Shown in pieces: positions 9,665 through 20,700 of a stretch of 64,000 nt of DNA. Where the stretch lies: positions 1,240,001 through 1,304,000 of the forward strand of contig JAGTXZ010000011.1 of assembly GCA_018398575.1 (NCBI GenBank), in the 5' to 3' direction. The notes under the pieces are model-generated. The model did not search any database and was not told the origin of the DNA. It saw only the letters and a list, made by a program, of their open reading frames with translations. Position 1 is the first letter of the stretch. The number at the start of each line of letters is the position of its first letter. The DNA is from Ampelomyces quisqualis (lineage: Eukaryota > Ascomycota > Dothideomycetes > Pleosporales > Phaeosphaeriaceae). A program made the translations under genes and the position numbers.

Positions 9665-11713
9665 CTATTTGTGCATCTCCGCATACTTCTTCATGACGCG
9701 CTGAACGATCTTCCTGACTTCATCCGAGTCCAACTTCTCCTTCCTGTCCGGTGTGTACAAGCCATTCACCTCTTGCTCGATGTCTGTCAATTGTGTGTAA
9801 ACGAATCCACAAATGTGTCCAGGATCCACGATGCCCGTCATCATCTTCTCAATCCTCTTCAACAAGTCCTTAGGATCCGTCGCAGTAGTATATCCCCAAT
9901 CTCTTTGTCTGTCTGTCTCCGCTTTGGAGCGCTCAATATTGATACCACCAAACTCGGTGCAAAGCACAGGCGCAGTTTCTTCATGCGACGAGCCTTCGTC
10001 TCCACCCACAGCCGCCAGAAACAGCGGCCGACCACCATGCTCGTGCAAAATCCCCGCCATACTACTACACGTTTCCGTCAACTTCTCTCCGTCCGCATAG
10101 TCATGGAAAGTAGTCAAATCCGTCCTGACATGTTCCCAACCACAATTGTCGTTCACCGGCCTTGTCGGATCCATTGTCTTGGTCGCATAATACAAGCTGC
10201 GGATGTGGTTTCTCTGCCGCACACTACGCGCGAGATCCGTGTACGCCCAGCTCTCATTCACCGGCGTCCACGCCACAATGCTCGGGTGGTTGATGTCTCG
10301 CATAACAGCCTCGCGCCACTCCTGGTCGAAGCGTTGGACGTACGCGGCGCCAAAGGCGTATGCGTTTGCCATTTCGCCCCACACGAGGAAGCCGAGACGA
10401 TCGGCCCAGTACAAGAAGCGTGGGTCTTCGACTTTTTGGTGCTTGCGGCATCCGTTGAAGCCCATTCTTTTGCTGAGTTGGATGTCGAGTTTGAGGGCGG
10501 AGGAGGACGGAGGGGTCATGAATGTTGAGGGCCAGTACCCTTGGTCGAGGAAGAGGGCTTGGAAGAGGGGACGGTTGTTCAGGCGGAATGTAGAGTCTGC
10601 ATTGGACCAGGAGAGGGAGCGCATGCCGGTTGTGGTGTGTATTGTGTCGATGGCGGTGGTGGAGTTGGCTGGGTATAGGCGGATTGTGATGTTGTAGAGG
10701 GTGGGGTGTTCGGGAGACCAGAGGGCTACGCCATTGTGCCAACATGCTTCGCTATTTAGTAATTTATTGGCTGACTTTGCATCTTCTTGTTTCGTGTCGG
10801 AGAGGCGCATGTCCGCTTCGAAGTGTACGGTGTCCGAATCTGGTGATAGTTCTATCTTGTCGGTCTTGCTCACCGCAACACCCTCGAGACTAGCTTCAAG
10901 CTCAACGCTAAAGACATGTCCAGCCGGACGGCCAAGTATGCTGATGCTCGCAAAGAGCTTTCCGCTGTCGATGTCGTTGCTCTTCAACACGGTACCGGTG
11001 CTAGAATGTCCGATCCGTGTGGTAGGCACATTCTCAAGCCACACGCTCTGCCAAATACCTCCACTGGGTGTGTAGAAGATACTTTCAGGCTGTTCTTTCC
11101 AGTACTGCTTCCCTCTCGGTTGCGTCAAGTCGTGAGCTGAGTCAAAAACTCGTACCGTTAGTCTTTGATTCTTGCTCGATGCGAAAGCGTCAGTGATGTC
11201 AATGTCGAAGGGCACATGACCTCCTTGATGCCCTCCGAAGAAAGTTCCACCAACCCAGACTTTGGCTTCATAGTCGACAGCCCCAAATCTGATGATCACT
11301 CGATCGTTCAACGCCTTTTGCTTATCAGATCGCGCATCGTTGATCTCTCTCTCGTACCACAGCACTTCGTGGACGCCTTGCTCATCGATGCCAGATGCTG
11401 GACATTGGAACACATAGGGAACTTGAATGTCTCGCCGTTTGTTGACCACGGGCCCGCTTTTCTTAAATGTGTTGTCCTGCAACAACTCTTGTGTTCCCGC
11501 GGCGATCTTCGCAACGATGTCCGGAGCACTCGTGTTCTTAGAACTGCTTATGTCGGTAGAGTTGACAACAACAGCCTCCGGCAGACCTTCGAGATGCCAC
11601 CTGTTTGAGAGTCCAGTGTCCAGATCGTCGAAGAGGAAGGACCATGGACCGTCAAGGGATTGCCAGTTAACATTCTCCCGCACAAAGTCTGGGCGTGGGT
11701 AGTCGTCAGCCAT
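9665..11713 (-). CDS. Glycoside hydrolase family 2 (beta-galactosidase/glucuronidase-like)
   Basis: A single uninterrupted exon encodes 682 aa from the ATG at 11713. The same frame extends 8 codons upstream only to a TTG, so I use the ATG. GH2 architecture is visible: a jelly-roll sugar-binding domain (about 15-235, with SLDGPWSFLFDD, DIQVPYVFQCP, VHEVLWYERE and a TPSGGIWQSVWLE block), an immunoglobulin-like domain, and a TIM barrel with the acid/base Glu at about 487 (WTPVNESW) and the nucleophile at about 587 (LCTEFGG). There is no signal peptide, so the enzyme should be cytosolic, acting on sugars already taken up. The substrate (beta-galactoside, glucuronide or mannoside) cannot be read from sequence alone. 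It is the sort of gene often found in plant-associated fungi. Confidence 0.85.
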   Translation of the reverse strand: MADDYPRPDFVRENVNWQSLDGPWSFLFDDLDTGLSNRWHLEGLPEAVVVNSTDISSSKNTSAPDIVAKIAAGTQELLQDNTFKKSGPVVNKRRDIQVPYVFQCPASGIDEQGVHEVLWYEREINDARSDKQKALNDRVIIRFGAVDYEAKVWVGGTFFGGHQGGHVPFDIDITDAFASSKNQRLTVRVFDSAHDLTQPRGKQYWKEQPESIFYTPSGGIWQSVWLENVPTTRIGHSSTGTVLKSNDIDSGKLFASISILGRPAGHVFSVELEASLEGVAVSKTDKIELSPDSDTVHFEADMRLSDTKQEDAKSANKLLNSEACWHNGVALWSPEHPTLYNITIRLYPANSTTAIDTIHTTTGMRSLSWSNADSTFRLNNRPLFQALFLDQGYWPSTFMTPPSSSALKLDIQLSKRMGFNGCRKHQKVEDPRFLYWADRLGFLVWGEMANAYAFGAAYVQRFDQEWREAVMRDINHPSIVAWTPVNESWAYTDLARSVRQRNHIRSLYYATKTMDPTRPVNDNCGWEHVRTDLTTFHDYADGEKLTETCSSMAGILHEHGGRPLFLAAVGGDEGSSHEETAPVLCTEFGGINIERSKAETDRQRDWGYTTATDPKDLLKRIEKMMTGIVDPGHICGFVYTQLTDIEQEVNGLYTPDRKEKLDSDEVRKIVQRVMKKYAEMHK

Positions 11714-12828
11714 GGTGTCTTCTTGTGGCTTGATCAACAGTGATGGCAGTAGCTTTCTAGGTTATTCTTAATATTCGCTTCACGTGATATGGAGTCACGG
11801 TGGAGGGGTGGAGGGGTGGAGGGGTGGAGTGGTGGAGTATAAGACGGTCCGAATCGCGCTAGAGTGAGACAGTACTAGTTTCTTCTTAGGATCGACACTC
11901 CCAGACGCGGAACACTATCCCTTCTGGCACTTCGTCGCGCCTCCTGACAGTACTGGGTTTTCCGAAGCCACTCTTGAACAAGCCGGCCCTGGACGCCTTC
12001 AACATATTGGTATGCTGCATTTGTGTCTACGTCTTCACCTGTGGGATGACATCGCAGCAGCGACAACCTCGAATGGCATCATGCGACCACTATCAAAACT
12101 TGATGGAGAAGAAACCGCTTTGGGAATCACAATTTTCGTGTAATACATGTCCTGAGACCACTTTTTTTACATCGGTAGCCATGTGTTTCCGTTCAGCCAA
12201 GCTCTTCGTCCTTGTCTCTTTTACTATACCTTACTCTGTCGCGCATTATGCTTATTGTCTATGCATTGAGGCTATACTTTGTTTTCTTGTTGCACTGTTA
12301 TATTTTCAGTGAGGCACTTAGTGCTGTCATGATGAAAGACAACGTGAAGTCATTTCATTGTGTTCATCTTTCTTGTGATTTCCTAGTCACAATAGAATAC
12401 ATTGGACAGCATGGGGGTCTCGCATCACGATCGATAGGACTGATCTCTATCGTCCACTTGCGCGCCCTCCGGTGTTCACTCAATATGTAGGTTTTAAGAC
12501 AATTTTTATCCCACTTACAATATCGAGTAGCAAAGAAAGAGGTCGCCTCCACGGAAGAGAACCATAGAAAAAGGCAAAACAGACAGAATAGCAAACAGAA
12601 AATCTACTTCTCATGGAATGTCGCATACAGACTTCCAAGCAGTATGTGACAGCTACAGGCGAATAGCTAATACATCAGGTACCCATTCTGGTCTTGGACA
12701 TCACTGACATGCTTACTACTAGACTATCAAAGAAGTGTGAGACTTATCAACATAGCTGTTCATGCACAGGCTACGAGAATAAGAAAGAGAGAAGGATTGT
12801 ATCTTGATACACATCTCAAAGTATCTAT
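11714..12828. other. Intergenic, with GH2 promoter; no convincing gene
   Basis: This 1.1-kb stretch holds the GH2 promoter on its left. ORFs of up to 112 codons occur (for example 11974-12312, +) but show no domain, no splice pattern and ordinary chance composition. The right part leads into the decayed PEP-mutase-family gene and no longer offers an ATG for it. Confidence 0.45.
11799..11837. repeat. 8-bp G-rich tandem repeat upstream of the GH2 gene
   Basis: Nearly five copies of ggtggagg lie in tandem; the fourth ends in t and the fifth is cut short. The tract begins about 86 bp upstream of the GH2 start codon, so it sits in the core promoter or 5' UTR. Its runs of G could form unusual structure. 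Confidence 0.8.
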
Positions 12829-13647
12829 ATACCACCTCCTACCAAACTCACCAAAAGATCCACTGAAACCCAAGACGATATCGCAAAACACCTCCGTACC
12901 CTGCACAACCCCTCCTCCCCCCTCGTCCTCACAAACATCTGGGACGCCATAACCGCCCGCACAATCTCTCCACTCCCATCGACCCGCGCCCTAGCAACCG
13001 CATCCTTCGCCATTGCCGCCGCCACCGGCGTCCCCAACGAAGACCTTAACTTGGAGAAAAATATACGCGCCGTATGCGCCATCGCAAAAGTTGCTCGCGA
13101 GCACAATCTGCCACCAACAGTCAACATGCAAGACAGCTTCGGCACCCAACTCGCACAAGGCATGAGCAAGATGATCGAGATGGGCGCTGTGGGATGTAAC
13201 ATTGAGGATTCCAGTCGTTCAAAGGGAAATTTGTTCGCGGTGGGGGACATGCACCATGTGATTCGTTGCGCCATGGAAAACCGCACTCTCCTTCGGCGTC
13301 CCAGATCTTGTCGTGAGTGCCCGTACCGACTCGCTGTTTTTTGGGTGTCATTTGGCCCATGTAAGCGCGCGCGGGAAGGCATGTTTAGCAGCTGGTGCGT
13401 TCAAACATCTTCGTCTGGGGCGGGCCGAGTCGGAAGGGCTGGAGTCGCGAGGTGGCAAAAGCGGAGGAAGAATTTGAGGGGAGGTTGAATGTTGTATTGA
13501 TCAGGGTCGGCCTGGGGGGGAGGGGGGCTGAATGTGAGGGAGTTGGGGGAGATTGGGGTTTCTAGGGTCAGCTTGGGCCCGCAGTTGATGGGGTGGACCA
13601 TGCAGAGCGTGAGGCAGGAGGCGGAGAGGATCTTGAAGGGGGAGTAG
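12829..13647 (+). pseudogene. Decayed PEP mutase/isocitrate lyase superfamily gene
   Basis: Conceptual translation across frames gives most of a PEPM-family protein of the type annotated as carboxyphosphonoenolpyruvate phosphonomutase-like. Frame 1 holds the N-terminal LTNIWDAITARTI, a TASFAIAAATG stretch and NMQDSFG..MIEMGAVGCNIEDS. The sequence then moves to frame 2 near 13270-13291 (FGVPDLVVSARTDSLFFG..AAGAF), to frame 3 near 13449 (EVAKAEEEFEGRLNVV), and back to frame 1 near 13558 (VSLGPQLMGW..EAERILKGE, stop at 13645-13647). The expected start codon reads ATA at 12829. At least three frameshifts plus a lost start show that it is not functional. Steps of one base rule out introns as the cause. 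Living homologues are about 250-280 aa, so nearly the full length is still legible and the decay looks recent. Confidence 0.8.
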
Positions 13648-14042
13648 GAGTGGGACAGGATGCCATTGGGCGCGGTTTGGGTGCGTATGGAAACTTTTAG
13701 AATATTTAAATTGGAGGCTTTGCTACTTAGTTCATGTTGGAAGTTCAGTTAGGCGATTTTTTTCCGGGGGTTGTTTGTGGATACAGTCGCCGACTGGTCC
13801 TTTACCGCATGTTATTCACATGCCAGTGCACGTGAAATGCACTCCGACTCAAGCAACAGCAATTTAGAAGTGCGCTGATGTGATACCAGAACCAAGCTTC
13901 GAAGAGGAAACATTCTGTTGGGTATCGAGGGTATATCGCGAAAATCGTCGTCGTGTCGTGCTCAATAAACGTCTTCCTCATCGTAACGTCGTTCATGTGT
14001 TAGTGTGTCATCTGTCGTATGTACAGGAGCTGCATTCCGAGC
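13648..14042. other. Intergenic, no gene seen
   Basis: This 395-bp stretch lies between the 3' end of the PEPM pseudogene and the 3' end of the minus-strand gene ending at 14043. It should include that gene's 3' UTR. No other signal was noted. Confidence 0.45.
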
Positions 14043-15312
14043 TCAAAGGTCGGGATCCTCCTCGGTCAGAAGTTCTGGCTCGGGCAGAATCTCCTTGAGC
14101 TGCATCATCCGGTTGCGACAATGCGTAATGAATATTGCGACGGCCAGCGCATGCCAGACATCGTAGCCCTCCTTCCCAAAGTCGAACATGGCTATCAACC
14201 GCAGTTGGGGCACTTCCTTGTCTTCGGTCGACGGCGCATAGCTGACGAAGGCCATAACTGTGTGCGATGCAGTCACTCCATAAAGAGTAGGCACGTCAGG
14301 CACGACCGTGTCCCGGCGCTCTTCAGCCTCCTGGATCTGGAGGGCATCGTACCATTCATTGTGGAGATTGCCGAGTTCCTGAAGCATCTTCTGCTCTCCT
14401 ACGGCGGAGTGAACAGTCTTGGACCAGGTTACAGTCTTGAAGAGTGGAAGTTCAGACCACAAATAGTCGACTTCTCCGTCCTTCATTGCCCACGAAGCGT
14501 ACTTCTTTATGGCGCGCTTGATGTGATACTCCGGTTTTCTGTTGATTGCTTGAGTGTCCTTGGAATCGCGGACACGGCCCCCCATATCGAACAGGTTGCT
14601 GAGCGCTTGTTGTGCTAGAGGTGTGTTAGTTTTCACTATCTGATGGCTTTTAGTGTCTCCACGTACCACAAAAGCCGCGTCCATGTGCCGGTGTTAAGAA
14701 GGCTTTATCTAGCTGTGGGGTGAACAGGTCCTCGGGTAGCGTCTCGAGGTCGTCAATCCACTCGATAGGTAGGAGTGGTTCGAAGCCGCGCATGCCTAGC
14801 TTCTGAAATAGGAATACTGCATCCTCGCTCCAGCCAGCGTCGCGGAGCTCACGACCCTGCTTGTCTCGACGTCTCCTCTCCTTGTCGACGTCGATCGAAA
14901 GACCCATATAATTCCCATCGTCCACCACAATTGTGTCCTCATTCGCGTTCCATTCGTCGGCGGACGATCCTGCCGTTTCCGGCACTGGTATGCCGGGAGA
15001 TTCAGGTAGCATGTCGCCTTCAAATTCATCAAGTTTCGCTGATGTTGGTGGCGATGGAGGAAGTAAAGTGCGGTCCATTTCGACGTCTCCGGTCGCGTCA
15101 CTGAGCGGACTCGGCGTTCGTACGTTCCAGGCTTTGACACGCGACTCGGGGCTCATGGCTCGTGGTTCTGATGCTGCTAGTTGCTTCTTCTTCGAGGTGG
15201 TCGGCCTGATTGGAACTGCTGGCACTTTGAATTCTTTGTCGCGCCTTTGAACCGTTTTGCGCGGGCTCACATAGCTCCAGAGATAGCCGATGTGGTCGCG
15301 TAGGAACGCCAT
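14043..15312 (-). CDS. Conserved fungal protein of unknown function
   Basis: Model: complement(join(14043..14614,14667..15312)), 405 aa, with one 52-nt intron (GTACGT donor, CTAG acceptor) that rejoins FCG to AQQALSNLF in frame. I do not recognise a named domain. Residues 1-165 are mostly disordered and rich in Ser, Pro and acidic residues after a conserved-looking head (MAFLRDHIGYLWSYVSP). From about 165 the protein looks folded and acidic-aromatic: DAGWSEDAVFLFQKLGMRGFEPLLP, then PEDLF.PQLDKAFL, a basic helix (HIKRAIKKYASWAMKDG) and a C-terminal block ending in AVAIFITHCRNRMMQL. No signal peptide or membrane helix is visible. The pattern of a long disordered head plus a compact body suggests a nuclear or cytosolic protein; that is inference. 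It is divergent from the deoxyhypusine hydroxylase gene. Confidence 0.75.
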
Positions 15313-15748
15313 TCAGGTCCGAGGAGTGGATTCGTGTACGTTGGGTGGTGTGTTGTGTTCGGAGTGACGGGGACTTGGGGTCAGCGCGTAGGGTCGTAGA
15401 ACAGGGGCCTAAAAGTGGGTCGAGGCGGTGAAAGTGAAGCTGAGCGTGGCATTCGCCGCTTGTTCACTAGGAAACTCGGCTGCCTTTGTTCCTTTGAGTC
15501 TATTTCGAGAGCTTGGGCGTCAAAGAACGTGGACTCGAGAACTCATTGTTGTCGGACCCTGAGCATGTAGGTGGCCGGAAGTGGCTGGCGCGGTATCACG
15601 TGGTGGTGTGTGGACTAGCGCGATCTGATAAGACTTTGCACCAACCGACCCCACCTCCCCGCCAAAAAAAGTTGACGCAGGCACGATCGACGACCCGTCT
15701 TGGAGCTTGTGTATCCTCCACACCATTCCGTGCAGTGGACTCAACAAA
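15313..15748. promoter_or_regulatory. Divergent promoter between the unknown gene and DOHH
   Basis: These 436 bp separate two start codons facing away from each other, so both promoters lie here. Overlapping ORFs in this stretch are upstream extensions of real frames and have no independent support. Confidence 0.5.
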
Positions 15749-16784
15749 ATGGCCGTCACCGACCACGAAACCCAAGTCCCCGCCCTGCGCAAAATCCTCA
15801 CCTCCGAGTCCGAGCCTCTCGCGCGCCGCTTCCGTGCCCTCTTCTCACTGAAGCATGTCGCCTCCCTGCACCCACCAACCGCGCAGACTGTTCCAGCCAT
15901 CGACGCTATTGCCGCAGCCTTTACCTCGCCCTCCGCGTTACTCAAGCACGAGCTCGCGTACTGTCTGGGTCAATCTGGTCACGATGCGGCCATTGCGCCT
16001 CTGCGCGGAGTACTGGAGGACAGACAGGAGGATTCCATGTGCAGACATGAAGCTGCCGAGGCCTTGGGCGCATTGAACGACAAGGGGAGTCTAGATCTGC
16101 TCAAGCAATTAAGAGACGATACAAAGGAAGAAGTGGTCGTGAGGGACACATGCGACATCGCCATTGATCGTATTGAGTGGGAGCACGGTCTGCTGAAAGG
16201 CACCGAGAAGTTGAAGAAGAGGTGTGTAGCAGTGTTTATGGTATAGAATTCACCTGATAATGTACAGCGACTTCACGTCCGTGGACCCTGCGCCTCCACT
16301 ACCGCAAAGCACCGAAACGCCCTCGATACCAGATCTCGAAAAGACACTCCTCGACACATCGCTGCCTCTCTTTCAGCGCTACCGAGCCATGTTTGCCCTA
16401 CGCGACCTATCCTCTCCGCCTGATCTGCCAACCGCTGTTCCAGCTGTACATGCGCTGGCTCAAGGTTTCAACGATCCATCTGCGCTTTTCCGTCACGAGA
16501 TCGCCTTTGTCTTTGGCCAATTATCGCATCCGGCATCTATTCCCAGCCTGACTGAGGCGCTGAGCAACACAAAAGAGGCGAGTATGGTGCGACACGAGGC
16601 TGCAGAGGCGCTTGGAAGCTTAGGCGACGAGGAGGGCGTCGAAGACACCCTGAAGAAGTTCTTGAACGACCCTGAGCAGGTGGTGCGGGATAGTGTGATT
16701 GTCGCGCTCGACATGGCGGAGTTTGAGAAGAACGGCGAGGTGGAGTACGCCATTGTTCCGCAGTCCCAGCCGATTGCGGCTTGA
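15749..16784 (+). CDS. LIA1: Deoxyhypusine hydroxylase (HEAT-repeat di-iron enzyme)
   Basis: Model: join(15749..16221,16268..16784), 329 aa, one 46-nt intron. The protein is built from two mirror-image halves of HEAT-like repeats. Each half carries two His-Glu metal motifs: LLKHELAYCLGQ (HE 67-68) and CRHEAAEALGAL (100-101), then LFRHEIAFVFGQL (234-235) and VRHEAAEALGSLG (267-268). These four HE pairs bind the di-iron centre. The enzyme hydroxylates deoxyhypusine on eIF5A, completing hypusine, which the ribosome needs to pass difficult peptide bonds. All ligands are present and the length fits the family. The intron falls in the linker between the two halves. The start is the first ATG in frame, preceded by CAACAAA. 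The gene converges on RPA12, with 78 bp between stop codons. Confidence 0.95.
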
Positions 16785-16862
16785 GTCGAAAGGACAAGAC
16801 TGCATGTATTGGGCGTTTGGATGGAGATTAGAGGATGGGACACTAAAATCTAAACCAACTCT

Positions 16863-17342
16863 TCAGTTGTTCGTATTCCACCTGTAAGATGTAATTAGCA
16901 AATGTCTCACAAGGAGGCTTGTTGGCAGCGCAACGTACTTGTGACCGCACTCGCACTCGTAGAAGACGGTCGTGCCCTCGTCTGCACTGCGCAGTTGCTG
17001 GGTGTAGTAGCGAACCTCTTCGCGACCACACTTTTCGCATGGGTACTGAATGACAACGCTGGTCTGCACATCGTCGTCGTTGATGGTCTGGACTTCGGAT
17101 CGCTTTGCGCGCAAAGCAGATGGGAACGCTGTCGGTTTAGAGTGCGTAACGACGGTCCTGGAAGAGGTGTCTGGGCAGGATTAGTCTGGTGCTGGTGGAA
17201 AGAGACGAATGCGCGGCCGTGACATACCTTTGCAAGTCGCACCACAGACGGCGCAAGTCAGGATTACATTCTTGTTCCCCGCACTGCCGTCGAGCAAATT
17301 ACCGCAGTCAATGCAAAAGATGAGGGAGCCGATTGCCGACAT
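16863..17342 (-). CDS. RPA12: RNA polymerase I subunit RPA12
   Basis: Model: complement(join(16863..16881,16939..17170,17228..17342)), 121 aa, the usual size. The N-terminal zinc ribbon is in exon 1 (CIDCGNLL with CAVCGATC). The C-terminal TFIIS-like ribbon has PCEKCGREEVRYYTQQ, the RSADEGTTVFY acidic hairpin and CECGHKWNTNN. The Asp-Glu pair in RSADE reaches the polymerase active site and drives transcript cleavage during pausing and termination of rRNA synthesis. The last exon is only 19 nt and codes WNTNN plus the stop. It is needed because reading through the GTACGT donor would lose the conserved tail, which ends in NTNN in this family. All three exons join in frame. Confidence 0.92.
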
Positions 17343-17703
17343 GGTGGGATGCTTGGTCGTGGTGTGCCGCGTCGTCTTCCGCAGAGAAAGAAAATGTGAA
17401 GGGGCAATTGGGAATTTCTTGGCGGGGAGCTGCCACTTCCGCAACTGCGCTAGACGCAAGTAGCAGGCGGTGAGACGCGTCAGAATTGTCCCCATGCGCA
17501 TTGCATGGGATAGCAGACAGCCAACGATTCGCCATCGCGCGAGCCTTCACACTCTTCGAATCCCCACGCTGCTGACTGGCCGGAAGCTCTTCGGTTGCGA
17601 TGATGCGCCAGTCTCTGCCGCCATAGCTACACCAAAACGCATCGGGCCAGACGTTCATCCACGCCAAACCGGTCCCAGCACCTGTCCTGCACTCTCTGAG
17701 ACC
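17343..17703. promoter_or_regulatory. Divergent promoter between RPA12 and SCC2
   Basis: These 361 bp separate the RPA12 and SCC2 start codons and must serve both genes. The ORFs crossing this stretch are upstream extensions of the two coding frames. I saw no clear core-promoter element. Confidence 0.5.
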
Positions 17704-20700
17704 ATGGCGTTACGCGAAAACGGGCATTGGCACAATGCTAATGGAAGCGGGCTGGCCTTCCGGCCACCGCCGACAGTGAGCGAAGCTGCTATGTACTCGC
17801 CCTTCACCTCCATCATACCCTTCTCAGCCGGTCAGTGATTCGACTTCACCTGGGGCCTATGCCGCAGCCTTGCTCTCTCACTTACCTGTGACTGCGAGCT
17901 AACGGCTCCAGACGTTATACCCTTTCCATCCGCTGAACCGCCGACACCGCCTTCCTCCCTGACCTCGGACCAGCAAAACGCTGCCAAGAGAGCTATCGGC
18001 ATACTGAACGACGAGATCAAGGAGCACAGTACCGCGCAGCACCTCAACGACACTCTTCTCAAGCTCCAGCGTCTTTTGCGTAGGGACAACCTCCCGGAGT
18101 AGTAAGACAGCTTTCTCGCTCCGCAGTGTGTAGTTAAGTACTGAACTCAAGCAAGTAACTTCAAACAAATGCCCCAGCTCGCGACACCGCCAGAGAGCCC
18201 AGAGAAGGACGCGAACAAGACCACTCCAAGTCGTGTTCCTCCTCTCAGTCCCTTTGCAAGTACGCTCTTGCGGCACACGGATGTGAGCTTTACGGGTATG
18301 TTTCTTTGTCCGCCTTACCTATCGTCAAACTTACGCGACCAGCCTTCGGAGACACACCACCCAAGCGACCTCGCCAGCTTGATACACCTGCGCGAGCACC
18401 TTCTCTGCACGACCGATCAACACCACAAACTCAGATTGTGACACCCAATGGCAACGCCTACGCACACAACGGCCAGCCAACACTCCCCTCTAGCGTTCCA
18501 TCGCCCCCTCCACGCAGCACCCCCACCCGACCAGGACCAGCTGTAATGATAAAGCCGATCAGCGGTCGCCGCGAAGAGTTTACAAAATACGACTCCATAA
18601 ACAGTGCTCAAAGTCTGTCGCAAGAGATCAAAGAGCAACACCGCTCTGATGCTGCCAACTCCGTTCTGAAACCTCACGAACGAGAAATCGCCGATCGCAA
18701 GATTGAAGAGCTCCGATCCTTTGTCGCGTCCCTGTCCTCAGATAGGGACGATGTAGACGGGTCAGACCACTTCATCACTGTGTCGACGCACGAAGGCGAC
18801 ATGACAGTAATGAAAAAACGATACATGGATACACTGTCCGAAAAAATGGCCAGTCTCATCCATTTGGGTCGTTTTGCTGCTCTACCTGTGGCTCTGGTTG
18901 TGGAAGCTCAGTCACTCCTGCAGCCAGGCATCGCGTCGGTCACAAAGAATGGATCTATCTCGTTCGGAGAAACAACTGTATGGTTGGAAAGCGTTCATGC
19001 CGCGACAGCCGCATTGAAGGCATCAAAGATGGTGCTGGACACGATGATCGAGGGTCGTGACGACTACCGCGTACGGCGCGAAGATCTGATCGACATTATG
19101 ATCGACCTCATAAAATTCATAAAAGACCAGTGTATATTCCCAATTGTCCAGGCTCACAAGTCTGGTGTCGATGATGTTGGCAAGGAAGCCTTCATGGCCG
19201 CGTCAGAGCAAAAGAAAGAGTGGCAAGCAGTTCTCAGACTCTGCGGAGGCGTCATCTCACGCTTCGCTGTCCTGATTGGCAAACACAACCTTTCCGACAG
19301 AGCACTCCATAGTATAGAGTACTTGGCGCTGGAGTTTGTCATGCAGCAGAATAGTGATTCTGAGAGGGACTCCGTGTTTACGATTCAGAAGTTCGAGCAA
19401 TTCCGACAAAAGGCTGTGGATGTCCTCGCTGAGATCTTCGCTCGACATGATGAGCAGCAGGATTCCATATTGAGGGGCATCTTGAGCAACCTGGAGAAGC
19501 TGCCTGACAAGAAGGCGAGCGCACGGCACTTTAAGTCGGCGCGCGAAATGCCCATCATGACAATTTCCGCCCTGTTCATGAGGTTCGTCCAGATGACCGC
19601 AACCAACAGAGAGACTTCGGCTAGAAAACCAGGTATGCGAGTCGAAGACGCTTCTGAAGACGAAGAAAGCGATTATGAGCCTAGAAATGCCACGGAAAAG
19701 TTCCAAAATCGAACCGACCAATCAGGACAGAATGCGGAGAAGTTCTTCAAGAAGGCTCAATTAATTGCCTTCCGCATTGCCTCTTCTCTTGTCGATAGAG
19801 CGTCAAATGTGTCCAAGGCTGGAGATAAACCATTCCGGAATTTGCTCGACCTCTTCATCGAAGACTTCTGCAATGTTCTTGGTTCGCCAGAGTGGCCTGC
19901 TGCTGAGATGCTTCTACAGCAGCTAGTCCTACGCATGACCCATATTCTGCAAGCTGAGAAACAATCAGTAGTAGATAAAGATATGGCTCTGTCCGTCCTT
20001 GCTCGCGTAGGATGTGGCATACTCGATCTGAAGCTCCGGTTGAGGAAAATGAAGCGCGAACAGCTCGATGTGTCTCAGTCGGACATATCCTCAAAGTTGG
20101 ATCGTTATCTCGACGATGTAATGAGCGAAGATATGAAAGAGAGAATAAACGACCTAGACCTGTACGCTTTTGAGGGCCCTTATCGCATGGTTCTAGAATC
20201 TCTTCCGGAATACCTAGAGCTCCCCCCGAGCCACGACGACCCACGCCTTCGATCAGTTAGCGGCTGCCACATCACATCGTGGCTAGCTGCGGTCACGAAA
20301 GCCTTCCCAGTTGGCGCCGCTGACAGTGATGCGTATTCGCCGGTCGTCCATGATTTGCGTAAGCGTCTGGTATCCATGTTCGTGGATCCCGCATGGCTCG
20401 CGCAGAAGTAGTAAGTGCTCATCACCCGACTGAGCCGAGTTGTTACGCCACTGACACTCATGTAGCAAATTCCAGCCCGTGTCTGAAGTTCAGAGCAAGA
20501 TTGCCGCGGGCATCATCACTTTGCAGAACCCCCTTGGCCGATATCTGGCGCATATTGTGAACAAGATGTTAGAAAAACTGCAAGACAAGACTTCGTCAAA
20601 GCTTCGCGCACGAGGAATGGCTGGCTTGGAACACCTCGTGCAGAAGGATCCCAAAGTCATGACGCAAGGAAATGTGAACAGTATGATCGCATGTTTCGTG

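Noticed and set aside
9671..10697. Plus-strand ORFs of 285 and 164 codons
   Set aside because: Both are antisense to the GH2 coding exon, whose catalytic motifs are intact, so they are shadow frames.
11974..12312. 112-codon ORF with hydrophobic stretches
   Set aside because: Cys/Phe-rich text arises from a T-rich segment. No signal-peptide logic, splice sites or homology is visible.
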